From assembly GCA_040902925.1 (NCBI GenBank), contig JBBDWJ010000317.1, positions 1-12,985 of the forward strand: a DNA stretch of 12,985 nucleotides, read 5' to 3'. This document shows, in pieces, positions 1 through 7,900 of this stretch. Source of the stretch: JBBDWJ01 sp040902925 (lineage in GTDB: Bacteria > Acidobacteriota > Terriglobia > Bryobacterales > UBA6623). Below the pieces are notes generated by a model, which worked only from the letters and a program-made list of their open reading frames with translations, was not told the origin of the DNA and searched no databases. Every line of letters begins with the position of its first letter. Within the stretch, counting starts at the first letter, position 1. The position numbers and the translations under genes are program-made.

Positions 1-396
1 GTCGATTTCGCGGGCAGGAATTCGATGTTTGGCACCTGCGCCGGGACGATTCTGATGGCCTCGGAAGTCAGTCATCCCCAACAACGCGCCATGAACCTGC
101 TCGACATCGCCGTCGAACGCAACGCTTACGGCCGCCAGTTGGATAGCTCGGTTCGCCGCCTGGAGCCGAGTGAAGAATTCGCCCGCAGGACGGCGCCCGG
201 CGAATTCGAGGCGGTGTTCATCCGCGCGCCGATCATCCGCCGCACCGGCGCCGCCGTGCGCGTGCTGGCTCGCCAGGGCGACGATCCCGTTTTGGTCGAG
301 CAGGGAAGGCACCTGGTGGCCACATTCCATCCCGAGCTGACGCAGGACGACCGCGTTCATCGTCTCTTCCTCGACCTGGTCCGGAGCAACGTCTGA
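1..396 (+). CDS. pdxT: Pyridoxal 5'-phosphate synthase glutaminase subunit PdxT (5'-truncated by window edge)
   Basis: This is the glutaminase half of the PdxS/PdxT PLP synthase. It hydrolyses glutamine and passes ammonia to PdxS, which builds pyridoxal phosphate from ribose 5-phosphate and glyceraldehyde 3-phosphate in the cytosol. The reading frame is open from base 1 (V-D-F-A-G-R-N-S before the first ATG at 25), so the true start lies to the left. About 131 of the usual 190 or so residues are present. The nucleophile motif MFGTCAG is visible, with Cys at bases 37-39. ERNAYGRQLDS and the RAP segment follow, typical of PdxT rather than of HisH or GuaA amidotransferases. The His and Glu of the catalytic triad sit in ATFHPE near the end (His 328-330, Glu 334-336). 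The stop is TGA at 394-396. pdxS is expected upstream, outside the window. A phosphatase-like gene starts three bases after the stop, suggesting a shared transcript. Confidence 0.95.
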   Translation, partial: VDFAGRNSMFGTCAGTILMASEVSHPQQRAMNLLDIAVERNAYGRQLDSSVRRLEPSEEFARRTAPGEFEAVFIRAPIIRRTGAAVRVLARQGDDPVLVEQGRHLVATFHPELTQDDRVHRLFLDLVRSNV

Positions 397-399
397 ACG

Positions 400-825
400 G
401 TGAGTGAACCGCGCCGCTTTCGAGTCCTTTTCGTTTGCATCGGAAACTCCTGCCGCAGCCAGATGGCCGAAGGTTTCGCCCGCCATCGCTACCCCGAGTT
501 GTTTGCGGCAATGAGCGCCGGTGTGATGCCGGCCAGCATCGTGCAGCCCGAAACCATCGAGGTGATGTCGGAGATTGGCATCTCGATCGAGGGGCAAACG
601 GCCAAACCCATCCGCGATGTGGATTGGAAATCCGCCGACCTGGTGGTCAACATTAGCGGCACGGGTATTTTGCAGATGCTGCCGGGATACGAAAATGGGA
701 ATCTGATCTGGCCCATCGAGGATCCCATGGGCCGTTCAATGCGAAAGTACCGCCGAGTTCGCGACCAGATCGGTAGACTGGTCGATGACCTCGCGGTGAT
801 TTTGCGAAACCAACCGAACGACTGA
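400..825 (+). CDS. ArsC/low-molecular-weight protein tyrosine phosphatase-fold protein without the ArsC resolving cysteines
   Basis: This 141-residue cytosolic protein has the LMW-PTP fold. The P-loop CIGNSCRSQMAEG (CX5R, Cys13 to Arg19) matches the signature of thioredoxin-coupled arsenate reductases (pI258 ArsC type). The Asp-Pro general-acid motif is Asp108-Pro109 in WPIEDPMG, followed by the ArsC-like YRRVRDQI helix. The two redox cysteines of that family (Cys82 and Cys89 in pI258 ArsC) align with Ser86 and about Met93 here. The only cysteines are Cys13 and Cys18, both in the P-loop. A complete thioredoxin-linked arsenate reduction cycle is therefore unlikely. Phosphatase activity on a phosphoprotein or small molecule is the better inference, but the substrate is unknown. 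The start is the GTG at 400, three bases after the pdxT stop. A GGAG at 383-386 inside pdxT is a rather distant ribosome site. No ars operon genes are nearby. Confidence 0.85.
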   Translation: MSEPRRFRVLFVCIGNSCRSQMAEGFARHRYPELFAAMSAGVMPASIVQPETIEVMSEIGISIEGQTAKPIRDVDWKSADLVVNISGTGILQMLPGYENGNLIWPIEDPMGRSMRKYRRVRDQIGRLVDDLAVILRNQPND

Positions 826-856
826 CCGGCGGGCGCGAACAGGCTCGGCGGACATT

Positions 857-875
857 CTGGGAGGCATGATCCCAG
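857..875 (+). terminator. Weak hairpin after the pdxT-phosphatase pair
   Basis: CTGGGA (857-862) pairs perfectly with TCCCAG (870-875) across a seven-base loop. It is followed by a pyrimidine-rich stretch (CCTCTTTCCCTCCCT) rather than a true T run. An alternative pairing, GAGGC (861-865) with GCCTC (875-879), competes with it. The position, 32 bases after the stop codon and before the next promoter region, suits a transcription terminator. Without a U-tract the call is tentative. Confidence 0.3.
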
Positions 876-890
876 CCTCTTTCCCTCCCT

Positions 891-912
891 GTATGAAATA
901 AGTCATACTTAT
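891..912. promoter_or_regulatory. Probable LysR-type operator (T-N11-A palindrome) in the leader of the LysR gene
   Basis: ATAAGTCATACTTAT (898-912) is a perfect inverted repeat (ATAAG-N5-CTTAT) with the T-N11-A layout (T899, A911) classic for LysR-family binding sites. A second perfect palindrome overlaps it: GTATGA (891-896) with TCATAC (903-908). The site lies 21 bases upstream of the LysR start codon. It overlaps a possible -10 hexamer TATATT (910-915), for which no convincing -35 was found. The overlap suggests negative autoregulation, common in this family. Binding by the adjacent protein is inferred. Confidence 0.55.
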
Positions 913-932
913 ATTGAGGACATCCCCGGACC

Positions 933-1820
933 GTGACGATCGACCATCTTAAAGTCTTCCGCGACATCGCCCAACACAACAGCATCAGCCGCGGCGCCGC
1001 CCTGAACGGCATTAGCCAATCGGCCGCCAGCCAGAACCTCAAGCATCTCGAAAAACGGCTCGGGGTAGACCTGTTCGACCGCAGCATCCGGCCGCTTCGG
1101 CTCACCCATGCCGGGCGGCTGTACTTGAGCGCCTGCCGCGAAATCGTGCGCCGCTATGAGGAAACCGAATCCCAGATTGAGGCGCTGCGCAAGGAACTGG
1201 TGGGTGCGGTGCGTGTAGCTTCGATCTATTCGATCGGGCTTTACGAGATGGCGCAGATCACGCAACAGTTCGAGGAGCAACACCCGCAGGCGCACATCCA
1301 CCTCGAATACATGCGTCCCGAGAAGGTGTACAGGGCGGTGACCGACGATCAAGCGGACCTGGGCCTGATCAGCTACCCGAACCCGGCCAAGGACCTGAAA
1401 GCGATCCCGTGGAGGCTGGAGCAGATGGTGCTGGTCTGTTACCCAAGCCACCCGCTGGCGAAGAAAAACTCGGTCAAGCCGAGCGACATGGCGGGTTGCG
1501 AGTTCGTGAGCTTTGATCCGGACCTCTCCATTCGCCGCGCCACTGACCGCTTCTTGCGGGAACACGGCGTGCAGCGCGACGTGGTTCTTGAGTTCGACAA
1601 CATTCAGATGATCAAAGAAGCCGTGTCGATCGGCTCCGGCATCAGCATCCTGCCGGAGCGCACCGTGCGGCAGGAAGTGGCGGACCGAAAGCTGGTAGCT
1701 CTGCCGATCGAAGCCGAAGGTCTGGTGCGGCCGGTCGGCATCATTTACCGGCGGAAGAGGCGTTTTACGCCGATCGCGGCCAAGTTTCTGAAATTCCTTC
1801 AGGAGCAACCCGCGCAGTAG
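933..1820 (+). CDS. LysR-family transcriptional regulator
   Basis: This 295-residue DNA-binding regulator has the usual LysR length and layout. The N-terminal winged helix-turn-helix covers residues 1-60, with ISQSAASQNLKHLEKRLGVDLFDR giving the recognition helix and wing. A linker helix spans about 61-88. The two-lobed periplasmic-binding-protein-like effector domain runs from about 91 to 290, opening with GAVRVASIYSIG and containing the SIGSGISILPE segment typical of the second lobe. The overall pattern recalls the CysL/CysB side of the family, but the effector cannot be read from the sequence. The GTG at 933 is chosen because GAGGA (916-920) lies 12 bases upstream and the HTH begins within a few residues. 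A perfect T-N11-A operator sits in its leader. The next gene starts 175 bases downstream on the same strand with its own likely promoter; whether it is a target is unknown. Confidence 0.93.
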   Translation: MTIDHLKVFRDIAQHNSISRGAALNGISQSAASQNLKHLEKRLGVDLFDRSIRPLRLTHAGRLYLSACREIVRRYEETESQIEALRKELVGAVRVASIYSIGLYEMAQITQQFEEQHPQAHIHLEYMRPEKVYRAVTDDQADLGLISYPNPAKDLKAIPWRLEQMVLVCYPSHPLAKKNSVKPSDMAGCEFVSFDPDLSIRRATDRFLREHGVQRDVVLEFDNIQMIKEAVSIGSGISILPERTVRQEVADRKLVALPIEAEGLVRPVGIIYRRKRRFTPIAAKFLKFLQEQPAQ

Positions 1821-1959
1821 CGCCACGTTCGGAGCCGCCACAATCCGGACGGGATCGTGTCCTGAGCCGCGGCGAGCCAAGCACAACGATCCGCGGTTCT
1901 TCCGGCATGGTGAAAAACGCGCTCCTCCAACGCGAAACCCCATCGTAGTTTCCCCAGGC

Positions 1960-1968
1960 TGCTAGAAT
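1960..1968 (+). promoter_or_regulatory. Extended -10 promoter for the double-MBL gene
   Basis: TGCTAGAAT is an extended -10 element: TG, one base, then TAGAAT (1963-1968), five of six matches to TATAAT. No good -35 hexamer is seen at the expected spacing, which an extended -10 can compensate. Transcription would start near 1975, giving a leader of about 20 bases before the ATG at 1996. Confidence 0.5.
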
Positions 1969-1995
1969 AGGCGCCGCTTCCCCTGAAACCAAACA

Positions 1996-3885
1996 ATGGA
2001 CACCCTCATGGATTCGCGCTTTACTGCTCTTTCGGAACACTTGTTCCGCTTCGAAGATAGCTGCAACGTCTACGCGATCGTGGACGGCCAGTCGGCTCTG
2101 CTGATCGACGCCGGGTCGGGCGCCGTGCTCGACCATCTCGCCGACATCGGCGTCAGCCAGGTCGAGTGGGTGCTCCAAACGCACCATCACCGCGATCAAT
2201 GCTGGGGAGCGCCGCGTCTTCGCGAACACGGAGCGCGCCTGGCGGTCCCTGAATACGAGCGGCACTTGTTCGATCAGGCCGAAACTTACTGGCAGACGCG
2301 GCGAACGTTCGACAACTACGACGACCGCAATACCTTCTTCACGGTCGGACAAAACATCGCCGTTGACGCTGTCCTTGAAGACTATGAAACCTTCCAGTGG
2401 CGCAACTACGAGTTCTATGTGCTGCCCGCGAAGGGACACACCTTCGGTTCGAGCACGCTGCTCGTGCAAATCGACGGCCGCCTGGTCGCGTTTACAGGCG
2501 ACTTGATGGCGGCCGGCGGCAAGCTGTACCAGTTGCACGCCATGGAATACACCTACGGCTCGATGGAAGGCGTTGTGTTCACGCTGCAGTCGATCCGCGC
2601 CCTGAAGAAGCGCGGCCCCGGCCTCTGCTTGCCGTCGCACGGTGAGCCGATCGAGGACGTTCCCGCCGATATCGACCGGCTGGAGCGGCGGTTGATGGAG
2701 TGCGTCCGGCTGGGACGCGGAATGCGCATCGCCGGCCGCTTCAGCGCCCCGGAAACCATGTTCCTGCCGGAATCACGGCTGATTCCTCTGTCGCGCCATC
2801 TGCTGTGGGGCGGCGAGTGGACCTGCTCGAACTTCTACGTGATCTTGAGCGATTCGGGTAAAGCGCTGTTCGTCGACTACGGCCATTCCTACTGGCCGCA
2901 CATGCACGTCGGCTCGGATCACGAAGGGCTCGAAACGATGCGCTTCGTCGAGCATCACCTCGACGAGCTTCGCGAAGTTTATGGAGTCACAAAATTCGAT
3001 CTGGTCGTACCGACGCACATTCACGATGATCACACCTGCGGTATCCCGTTTCTGCAGCGCCATCACGGAACCAGGTGCTGGGCGCTCGAAGAAGTGGCGC
3101 AGGTGATCGAGAATCCGGCTGCCTGGGCGAGCACGCCCTGCACGTTTCCCAAGCCAATCCGCGTCGAGCGGCGGCTCCGTGACGGCGAACGGTTTTCGTG
3201 GGAAGAATACGAATTCGAGATCTACTTCGCTCCCGGGCAAACCGAGTATCACTCCGTCTACGCAGCTACGATCGACGGCCGCAAGGTCGCCTTCACCGGC
3301 GACAACTATTTCAAGGACGAAGCGCCGATCGGCGTGACCAACGAGATGCGCCCTTATCAGACCACGGTCTTGCGTAACAGCTTTCAGCTCGCCATGCACA
3401 GGCGCTGCGCGGATGTCATGCGCAAGCTCGCGCCCGATTTGATCTGCCCGGGCCACCGCCACGTCTACACGTGCAACAAGGAAGAGATCAACACCTATTG
3501 CGACTTCATCGCTCGCAAGGAAGAAATCTTTCGCGAATTGGTCGGCGAGCCGGCCGACCACTATATCGACCTGTTTTGGGCCCGCCTAATGCCCTACATC
3601 ACTGTGACGGCGCCTGGCAGCGAGGTGGGCTACCGGCTGCTGGTTCGCAACAACCTTGAACGTGAAGCCGCATTTTCAGCGCGCCTGCATCCACCGCCGG
3701 GGTGGAGCACGGCCGCGGAATTCAGCGGCCTGAAGCTGCCGCCCGGAGGCCACGGCGAGATAGCGCTATCGGCGAAAGCGCCGGCTAAGGCCGACAGCAT
3801 CCGCCGCTTGATGACGGCTGAGGTTTTGATCGATGGAGTATCGCAAGGCCCTCTCGTCGAAGGCTTGGTCACGGTGCGGGAATAG
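1996..3885 (+). CDS. Tandem metallo-beta-lactamase-fold hydrolase with C-terminal beta-rich domain
   Basis: This 629-residue protein contains two MBL-fold domains in one chain. Domain 1 (about 10-235) has THHHRDQ (His63, His65, Asp67, Gln68), GHT (His148), FTGD (Asp169) and LPSH (His215). Domain 2 (about 265-510) has THIHDDH (His341, His343, Asp345, His346), PGQT (Gln415 where a His is usual), FTGD (Asp436) and PGH (His487). Each domain thus has a near-complete binuclear metal site with one His-to-Gln change. Residues about 530-629 form a soluble beta-rich domain resembling NEW3/Ig-like modules. No signal peptide or membrane segment is apparent, so a cytosolic hydrolase is likely; the substrate is unknown. 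The ATG at 1996 is used; a second ATG at 2008 is also possible, and neither has a clear Shine-Dalgarno. The extended -10 at 1960 fits both. It follows the LysR gene on the same strand. Confidence 0.85.
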   Translation: MDTLMDSRFTALSEHLFRFEDSCNVYAIVDGQSALLIDAGSGAVLDHLADIGVSQVEWVLQTHHHRDQCWGAPRLREHGARLAVPEYERHLFDQAETYWQTRRTFDNYDDRNTFFTVGQNIAVDAVLEDYETFQWRNYEFYVLPAKGHTFGSSTLLVQIDGRLVAFTGDLMAAGGKLYQLHAMEYTYGSMEGVVFTLQSIRALKKRGPGLCLPSHGEPIEDVPADIDRLERRLMECVRLGRGMRIAGRFSAPETMFLPESRLIPLSRHLLWGGEWTCSNFYVILSDSGKALFVDYGHSYWPHMHVGSDHEGLETMRFVEHHLDELREVYGVTKFDLVVPTHIHDDHTCGIPFLQRHHGTRCWALEEVAQVIENPAAWASTPCTFPKPIRVERRLRDGERFSWEEYEFEIYFAPGQTEYHSVYAATIDGRKVAFTGDNYFKDEAPIGVTNEMRPYQTTVLRNSFQLAMHRRCADVMRKLAPDLICPGHRHVYTCNKEEINTYCDFIARKEEIFRELVGEPADHYIDLFWARLMPYITVTAPGSEVGYRLLVRNNLEREAAFSARLHPPPGWSTAAEFSGLKLPPGGHGEIALSAKAPAKADSIRRLMTAEVLIDGVSQGPLVEGLVTVRE

Positions 3886-3935
3886 CGAGGTATTGTGAAG
3901 ACGCCGTCCGACGCACATAAAGCACGCGTACGGTC

Positions 3936-4092
3936 ATCGCCGTAGGCGATCCGAGCCCTACCCGCCAGGGTGGGACCCACTATTTAATTGCGTCAGACAA
4001 TGCCAACCCAGCGCGTGAGCGAAGAGAGAGTTCCGAATGTCCCGAAATGCGGCCCCACCCTCGCGGGTAGGGCTCGGATCGCCTGCGGCGAT
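3936..4092. repeat. REP/REPIN-like inverted doublet (two 42-base arms)
   Basis: The left arm (3936-3977) and the reverse complement of the right arm (4051-4092) match at 39 of 42 positions, separated by 73 bases. The shared core, read on the left arm, includes GGCGATCCGAGCCCTACCCG. The outer end of each arm is itself a small palindrome: ATCGCC-GTA-GGCGAT (3936-3950), and ATCGCC-TGC-GGCGAT (4078-4092) on the right. A small palindrome at each end of an inverted pair is the architecture of REP doublets (REPINs/BIMEs). The element lies in the gap between convergent genes, a common REP location, and could also form a large hairpin at the 3' end of the MBL transcript. No RAYT transposase gene is in the window. 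Confidence 0.7.
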
Positions 4093-4222
4093 GCCTGCAT
4101 CCTTCCAAGCGACGACGGCGCATTGAGGCACCAGTCGAATCCCCGATCGCGAATTCCAACAAACCGCGGAGCACTCCTCAGCAATCAGCCCTGCCCATAA
4201 GCGTGCGCAAAAACAATCCCCC

Positions 4223-4256
4223 ATCTGAGTCCATCGGCGTGCATCTGTGGTTAAAA
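4223..4256. repeat. ATCTG-type dispersed repeat, single copy
   Basis: The segment beginning ATCTGAGTCCATCGGCGTGC and ending CATCTGTGGTTAAAA resembles a short intergenic repeat of ATCTG-containing decamers that I recall from many bacterial genomes, including acidobacteria. That recollection was not checked against a database. It lies 12 bases from the stop of the minus-strand DinB-like gene. Related units lie on the other side of that gene at 4840-4953. Confidence 0.5.
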
Positions 4257-4267
4257 ACTCGCTTCCC

Positions 4268-4801
4268 CTACTTCTCGAAACGGCGCTTCATCCTGGCAAG
4301 CACTTCATCAGACTTGCCCCGAGGAATGCTGAGAGTCTGCCACTCCCGCGAGCGCAGGTGTTTCGCCAGAAAAACGATCTGCCCGACATGTTCGGCATAG
4401 TGCGCGAGCTGCCGGAAAAGCGCTTGCGGCACGCTGTGAGGCTCGCTGCGGATCGTAACGGTTTTCCCGAGGTCTTCGGCCTTCAGCGCCTCGATCTCAC
4501 GGAACAACACCTGCCAGCCGGCCTCCCATTGGCGAAAGATCTCGTCGCGGTCCTCTGCTTTCAAAAGTTCGAACTCCCCGTCGCGCTGCCGGTCGGGCTT
4601 CTCGCCATCGGTAGTGAGAAAATCCGTCCAGCGCGAGCGCATGTTACCCGCGATGTGCTTCATGATCACGGCGAGGCTGTTGGACTCGTCGTCCAACTGC
4701 ACGAACAGTTCGTCGCCGCGCACCTGCGCCAGCGCGCGGTCGGCCTGCGACTTGAGCTTGCGAAAGCGGGAGATGATTTCCTGAAGTTCATCGAGCGTCA
4801 T
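4268..4801 (-). CDS. DinB-superfamily (DUF1572-like) protein
   Basis: This 177-residue protein is predicted to be a four-helix-bundle member of the DinB/YfiT-like superfamily, closest in pattern to DUF1572. The likely metal-binding His triad is visible: His49 in IMKHIAGN, then His134 and His138 in HYAEHVGQI. The C-terminal block HLRSREWQTLSIPRGKS is characteristic of DUF1572. Known relatives include thiol-dependent metalloenzymes and damage-induced proteins, but most DUF1572 members have no assigned function and none is assigned here. The start is the ATG read from 4801; no strong ribosome site precedes it. It is co-directional with the topoisomerase-helicase gene, 183 bases downstream of it. 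That gap contains an inverted repeat that could separate the two transcripts. ATCTG-type repeats flank the gene on both sides. Confidence 0.85.
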   Translation of the reverse strand: MTLDELQEIISRFRKLKSQADRALAQVRGDELFVQLDDESNSLAVIMKHIAGNMRSRWTDFLTTDGEKPDRQRDGEFELLKAEDRDEIFRQWEAGWQVLFREIEALKAEDLGKTVTIRSEPHSVPQALFRQLAHYAEHVGQIVFLAKHLRSREWQTLSIPRGKSDEVLARMKRRFEK

Positions 4802-4839
4802 TGGTGGTACCGCCGCAGACTACTGGCCGTGGCAGACGA

Positions 4840-4953
4840 TCAGCCGCAGATGCACGCAGATGAACGCAGATAAAATCGACGGCATCTCGTGCGCCCATAC
4901 CCCCTCGTGGCATTGGTTTCCATTTGCGTTTATCTGCGTTCATCTGCGGCTGA
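4840..4953. repeat. Inverted pair of GCAGATGAAC-type dispersed repeats
   Basis: The left arm (4840-4870) consists of near-tandem decamers: GCAGATGCAC then GCAGATGAAC, after TCAGCC. The right arm (4923-4953) is its reverse complement at 28 of 31 positions, ending CATCTGCGGCTGA. The 52-base spacer shows no gene. The pair can form a long stem-loop in RNA from either strand and lies between the stop of the topoisomerase-helicase gene (4985) and the start of the DinB-like gene (4801). It could act as a 3'-end or processing structure. Its units resemble the copy at 4223-4256. Confidence 0.65.
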
Positions 4954-4984
4954 TTGCTCTTTCCAACCCTCGAGCGGAGCCCTG

Positions 4985-7900
4985 TCAAACCACGCTCGCC
5001 ACGATCTTCAGGATCTTACCGCCGTATTTCTTAGCCAGCCGCGGCCCAACCCCATGGACGCTGAGCAGCTCTTGCTCGTCGCGCGGGCGTTGGGAGGCAA
5101 TCGCCTTCATCGAACGGTCGGTAAAAATCTGAAACGCGGGCACGCTGCGTCGGCGCGCTTCTTCGAGCCGCCAAGCCTTCAGCGCCGCCAGCAATGCCGA
5201 ATGAATCTCGTCCATCGGCGACGCATCCGGCAACAGCGTTTTCGCCCGTGGAGCAGCTTTCGATGGCGCCTTGCCCGCTGCCTGGCCGGTCTTTTTCGTT
5301 CCCTTTGGCGGACGTTTTTTGCGCTTCGAAGGCGGCTTAGGCCGATCGGCGGGAATCCGAACGAAGTCTTCGAGCGCGCCCTCCAGGCGACGGCCTTCCG
5401 GAGTGAGCGAGGCGCGGCGGTATTCAATCGATTCGCCGGCCTTCTCAAACGTCTCGACCGCCAACCGCACCAGCCCTGACCGCGCCAGCGCTCCAAGAAG
5501 CTTTTCAAACTCGCGCCGGTCGAGATCGCCCTCCCATGACCCGGCGTTGTAAAGACGCCCCACGGCCTGCTGGTCCTGTTCGCGTAGCGCTTCGAGAATG
5601 TGCTCGATCACTTCCCTTTCCCGCGCCGTGGGAGCGCGATGCTGAGCAAGAGTACATTGATCGGCGGCGCAGATGTCGCACACGCCACAAGGCGTCTCGA
5701 GGTCGTCAACGTCGCCAAAATATTCGAGCAGCGCCAGCATGCGGCAGCCGTGCGAATCGGCGTAGCGGCTGATCAGCTCGAGTTGCTGGCGCTTGTGGCG
5801 GCGCTGCTCGACGTAGCGCTTTCTCCAACCGGGTTCGCCGCGCGCAACATTCTCGGCAGGGTCGACATCCGCGCCGCCATGAATGTAGAGTTTCTCGAGC
5901 GCCTTTTCGAAAACCGTCTCATCCATTCGAAGGCGTTTTTCAAGGACCTGCCGGGGCTGCTTGGCGTCCGTCAATTGTTTGTAGACTTCGTCGAGCACGG
6001 TCTCATCCGGGTAGTCCCGCTCCCAGAAAAACTCGTGCGTGCGGCGGTCGGTCCACGATTGCATCAAAACCGCGCGAGAAGGTTTCCCGTCGCGCCCGGC
6101 GCGGCCGATTTCCTGGTAGTAGCCCTCGACGCTGCCCGGCAGCGCCGTGTGAACCACGGTGCGGATGTCGGGCTTGTCAATGCCCATACCGAAAGCGATC
6201 GTCGCGACGACGACCTCGTAGCGGTCGGCCAGAAACTTCGTCTGCACAGCATCGCGATCGGCGGCGGGCATGCCGGCATGATAGGCGGCCGTCGGAAATT
6301 CCGAGTTCAACTCGCCCGCCAGCGCCGTGGCGCTCTTGCGCGTCGGCGCATAGATGATCGCCGGGCGGTTTTCACGCTGGCGCAACAATTCCAGCACGGC
6401 GGCGGGACGCTGGCCCGGCGTCAGTTCGATGACTTCGATCGCGATATTCTCCCGCCGGAAGCCGTGAATGCAGCGCAGCGCGCCACCAAGACCGAGCTGC
6501 TCGACGATGTCGTTTTGTACAAGCGGCGTCGCCGTTGCGGTCAGCGCAATCACGGGCGCCGGGCGCAGCCCCGGCAGGCGCTGCCCGAGCATGCGATACT
6601 CAGGTCGAAAATCGTGGCCCCACTGCGAGATGCAATGCGCTTCGTCGACGGCCACGAGCGAAGGCTTGCGCTTCGCCAGCATCTCGGGAAACCCCGCAAC
6701 GCTCAGCCGCTCGGGTGCGATGAACAGGAACTGCAAGCGGCCCGCGAGATAGTCGATGCAAGCCTGCCGCGAATCGGGGCGGCTTCGTCCGGAGTGAATG
6801 CGCTCGGCGCGAAGCCCTTGCTGTTGCAGCTTCGCCACCTGATCTTCCATCAACGCGATCAGCGGGCTAACCACCAACGTCACGCCGCCACGCGCGAGTC
6901 CCGGCAACTGATAGCAAAGCGACTTGCCGGCGCCGGTGGGCATCACGAGCAACACGTCTTTGCCGGCGGCGGCCGCTTCACAAGCGTGCTGTTGATGCGG
7001 CCGGAAGGAACGGAAGCCGAACGCCGAGTGCAGCAGATCCTCGAGCTCCGTCCCCGACACCACCCGGGCGGCGGGCGCATCGGCGTCCGCTGCTGGCGCG
7101 GTCGTGACGCGAGCCTCGGCGGCACGCGCGGAAAACAAGCTCCCCTGCGCGCTTGAACCGGCCACGGCGACAGCAGCTCTGCGGCCCTCGGGCCGCGCCG
7201 ACGACTGCGGATCTTCGGCCACCACGGGAGCGGCTCTTGGTGGGGCCGCTGGCGTTAGCGTAGGTCCTGCCGGCACTGCTCGTACGGGAGTGGGTCGTGA
7301 GGGAGTGGGTCGTGCCGGAGTGGACCGTGCCGGAGTGGCTCGCGGTGGCGCGAGCGAGGTCTGCTGAAACGCGCCGTCACCGGTTTCCGCATCGTGGTCC
7401 CGCTGCTTGTGAGCAGTCGAGCCGTTCAACGCGGTGGCGCCGTTGCCCGAACCCGGCGCTGATGGCCGTGGCGTGGGCGCACCACCGCCGGGCGGAGGCC
7501 ACGTACCGGAAACCGGCACCGAGCCCACCACCTCACGCACATACGCCTCGATCCCGCGCATGAACGGCTCGAAGCTGCCGTCGCCGCGTTCCATGCCTCT
7601 CAGCTTGGCTTCCCACTCGCCGGTCATGGCAGGGCTTTTCACGACCGGATGCACGACCTCGATCAACCCGATGCCTTTGTCGGTGGCCTCGATCGACTTG
7701 CCGTTACGGCGGACGTATTCCCGCCGCAGCAGCGTCTCAATGATCGCCGCGCGAGTCGCGGGCGTGCCGAGGCCGCGGTCTTTCATCGCGTCGGAGAGCT
7801 CTTTTTCCTCGAGCGCCTTGCCGGCGGTTTCCATCGCGGTCAGCAGCGTGGCATCGGTGAACCTTCGCGGCGGCCGCGTCTGCTTCGACAACTGCTCAAC

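Larger units (their letters stand above)
3886..4267. other. Intergenic region carrying dispersed repeats, no gene seen
   Basis: This gap lies between the convergent double-MBL gene (plus) and the DinB-like gene (minus). Short open frames on both strands show no recognisable protein family, and those I examined run through the inverted repeats, so I call no gene. It contains an inverted doublet at 3936-4092 and an ATCTG-type dispersed repeat at 4223-4256, described separately. The stretch 4093-4222 shows nothing I can name. Confidence 0.7.

Noticed and set aside
400..825. Calling the small phosphatase-like gene arsC (arsenate reductase)
   Set aside because: The resolving cysteines needed for the thioredoxin-linked cycle are absent and no arsenic genes are nearby.
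909..1943. A 344-codon open frame on the minus strand opposite the LysR gene
   Set aside because: The plus strand encodes a complete LysR protein with a ribosome site; the minus-strand product has no family resemblance.
1765..2640. A 291-codon open frame on the minus strand opposite the start of the MBL gene
   Set aside because: It lies antisense to the first MBL domain with its metal-binding motifs and shows no recognisable protein features.
4889..5479. Open frame on the plus strand running from the inverted repeat into the HRDC region
   Set aside because: Its start lies within the spacer of the repeat and most of it is antisense to the helicase tail.
5600..7156. A 518-codon open frame on the plus strand opposite the RecQ region
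   Set aside because: It is antisense to a region encoding unmistakable helicase motifs and has no recognisable domain; long antisense frames are common in GC-rich coding DNA.
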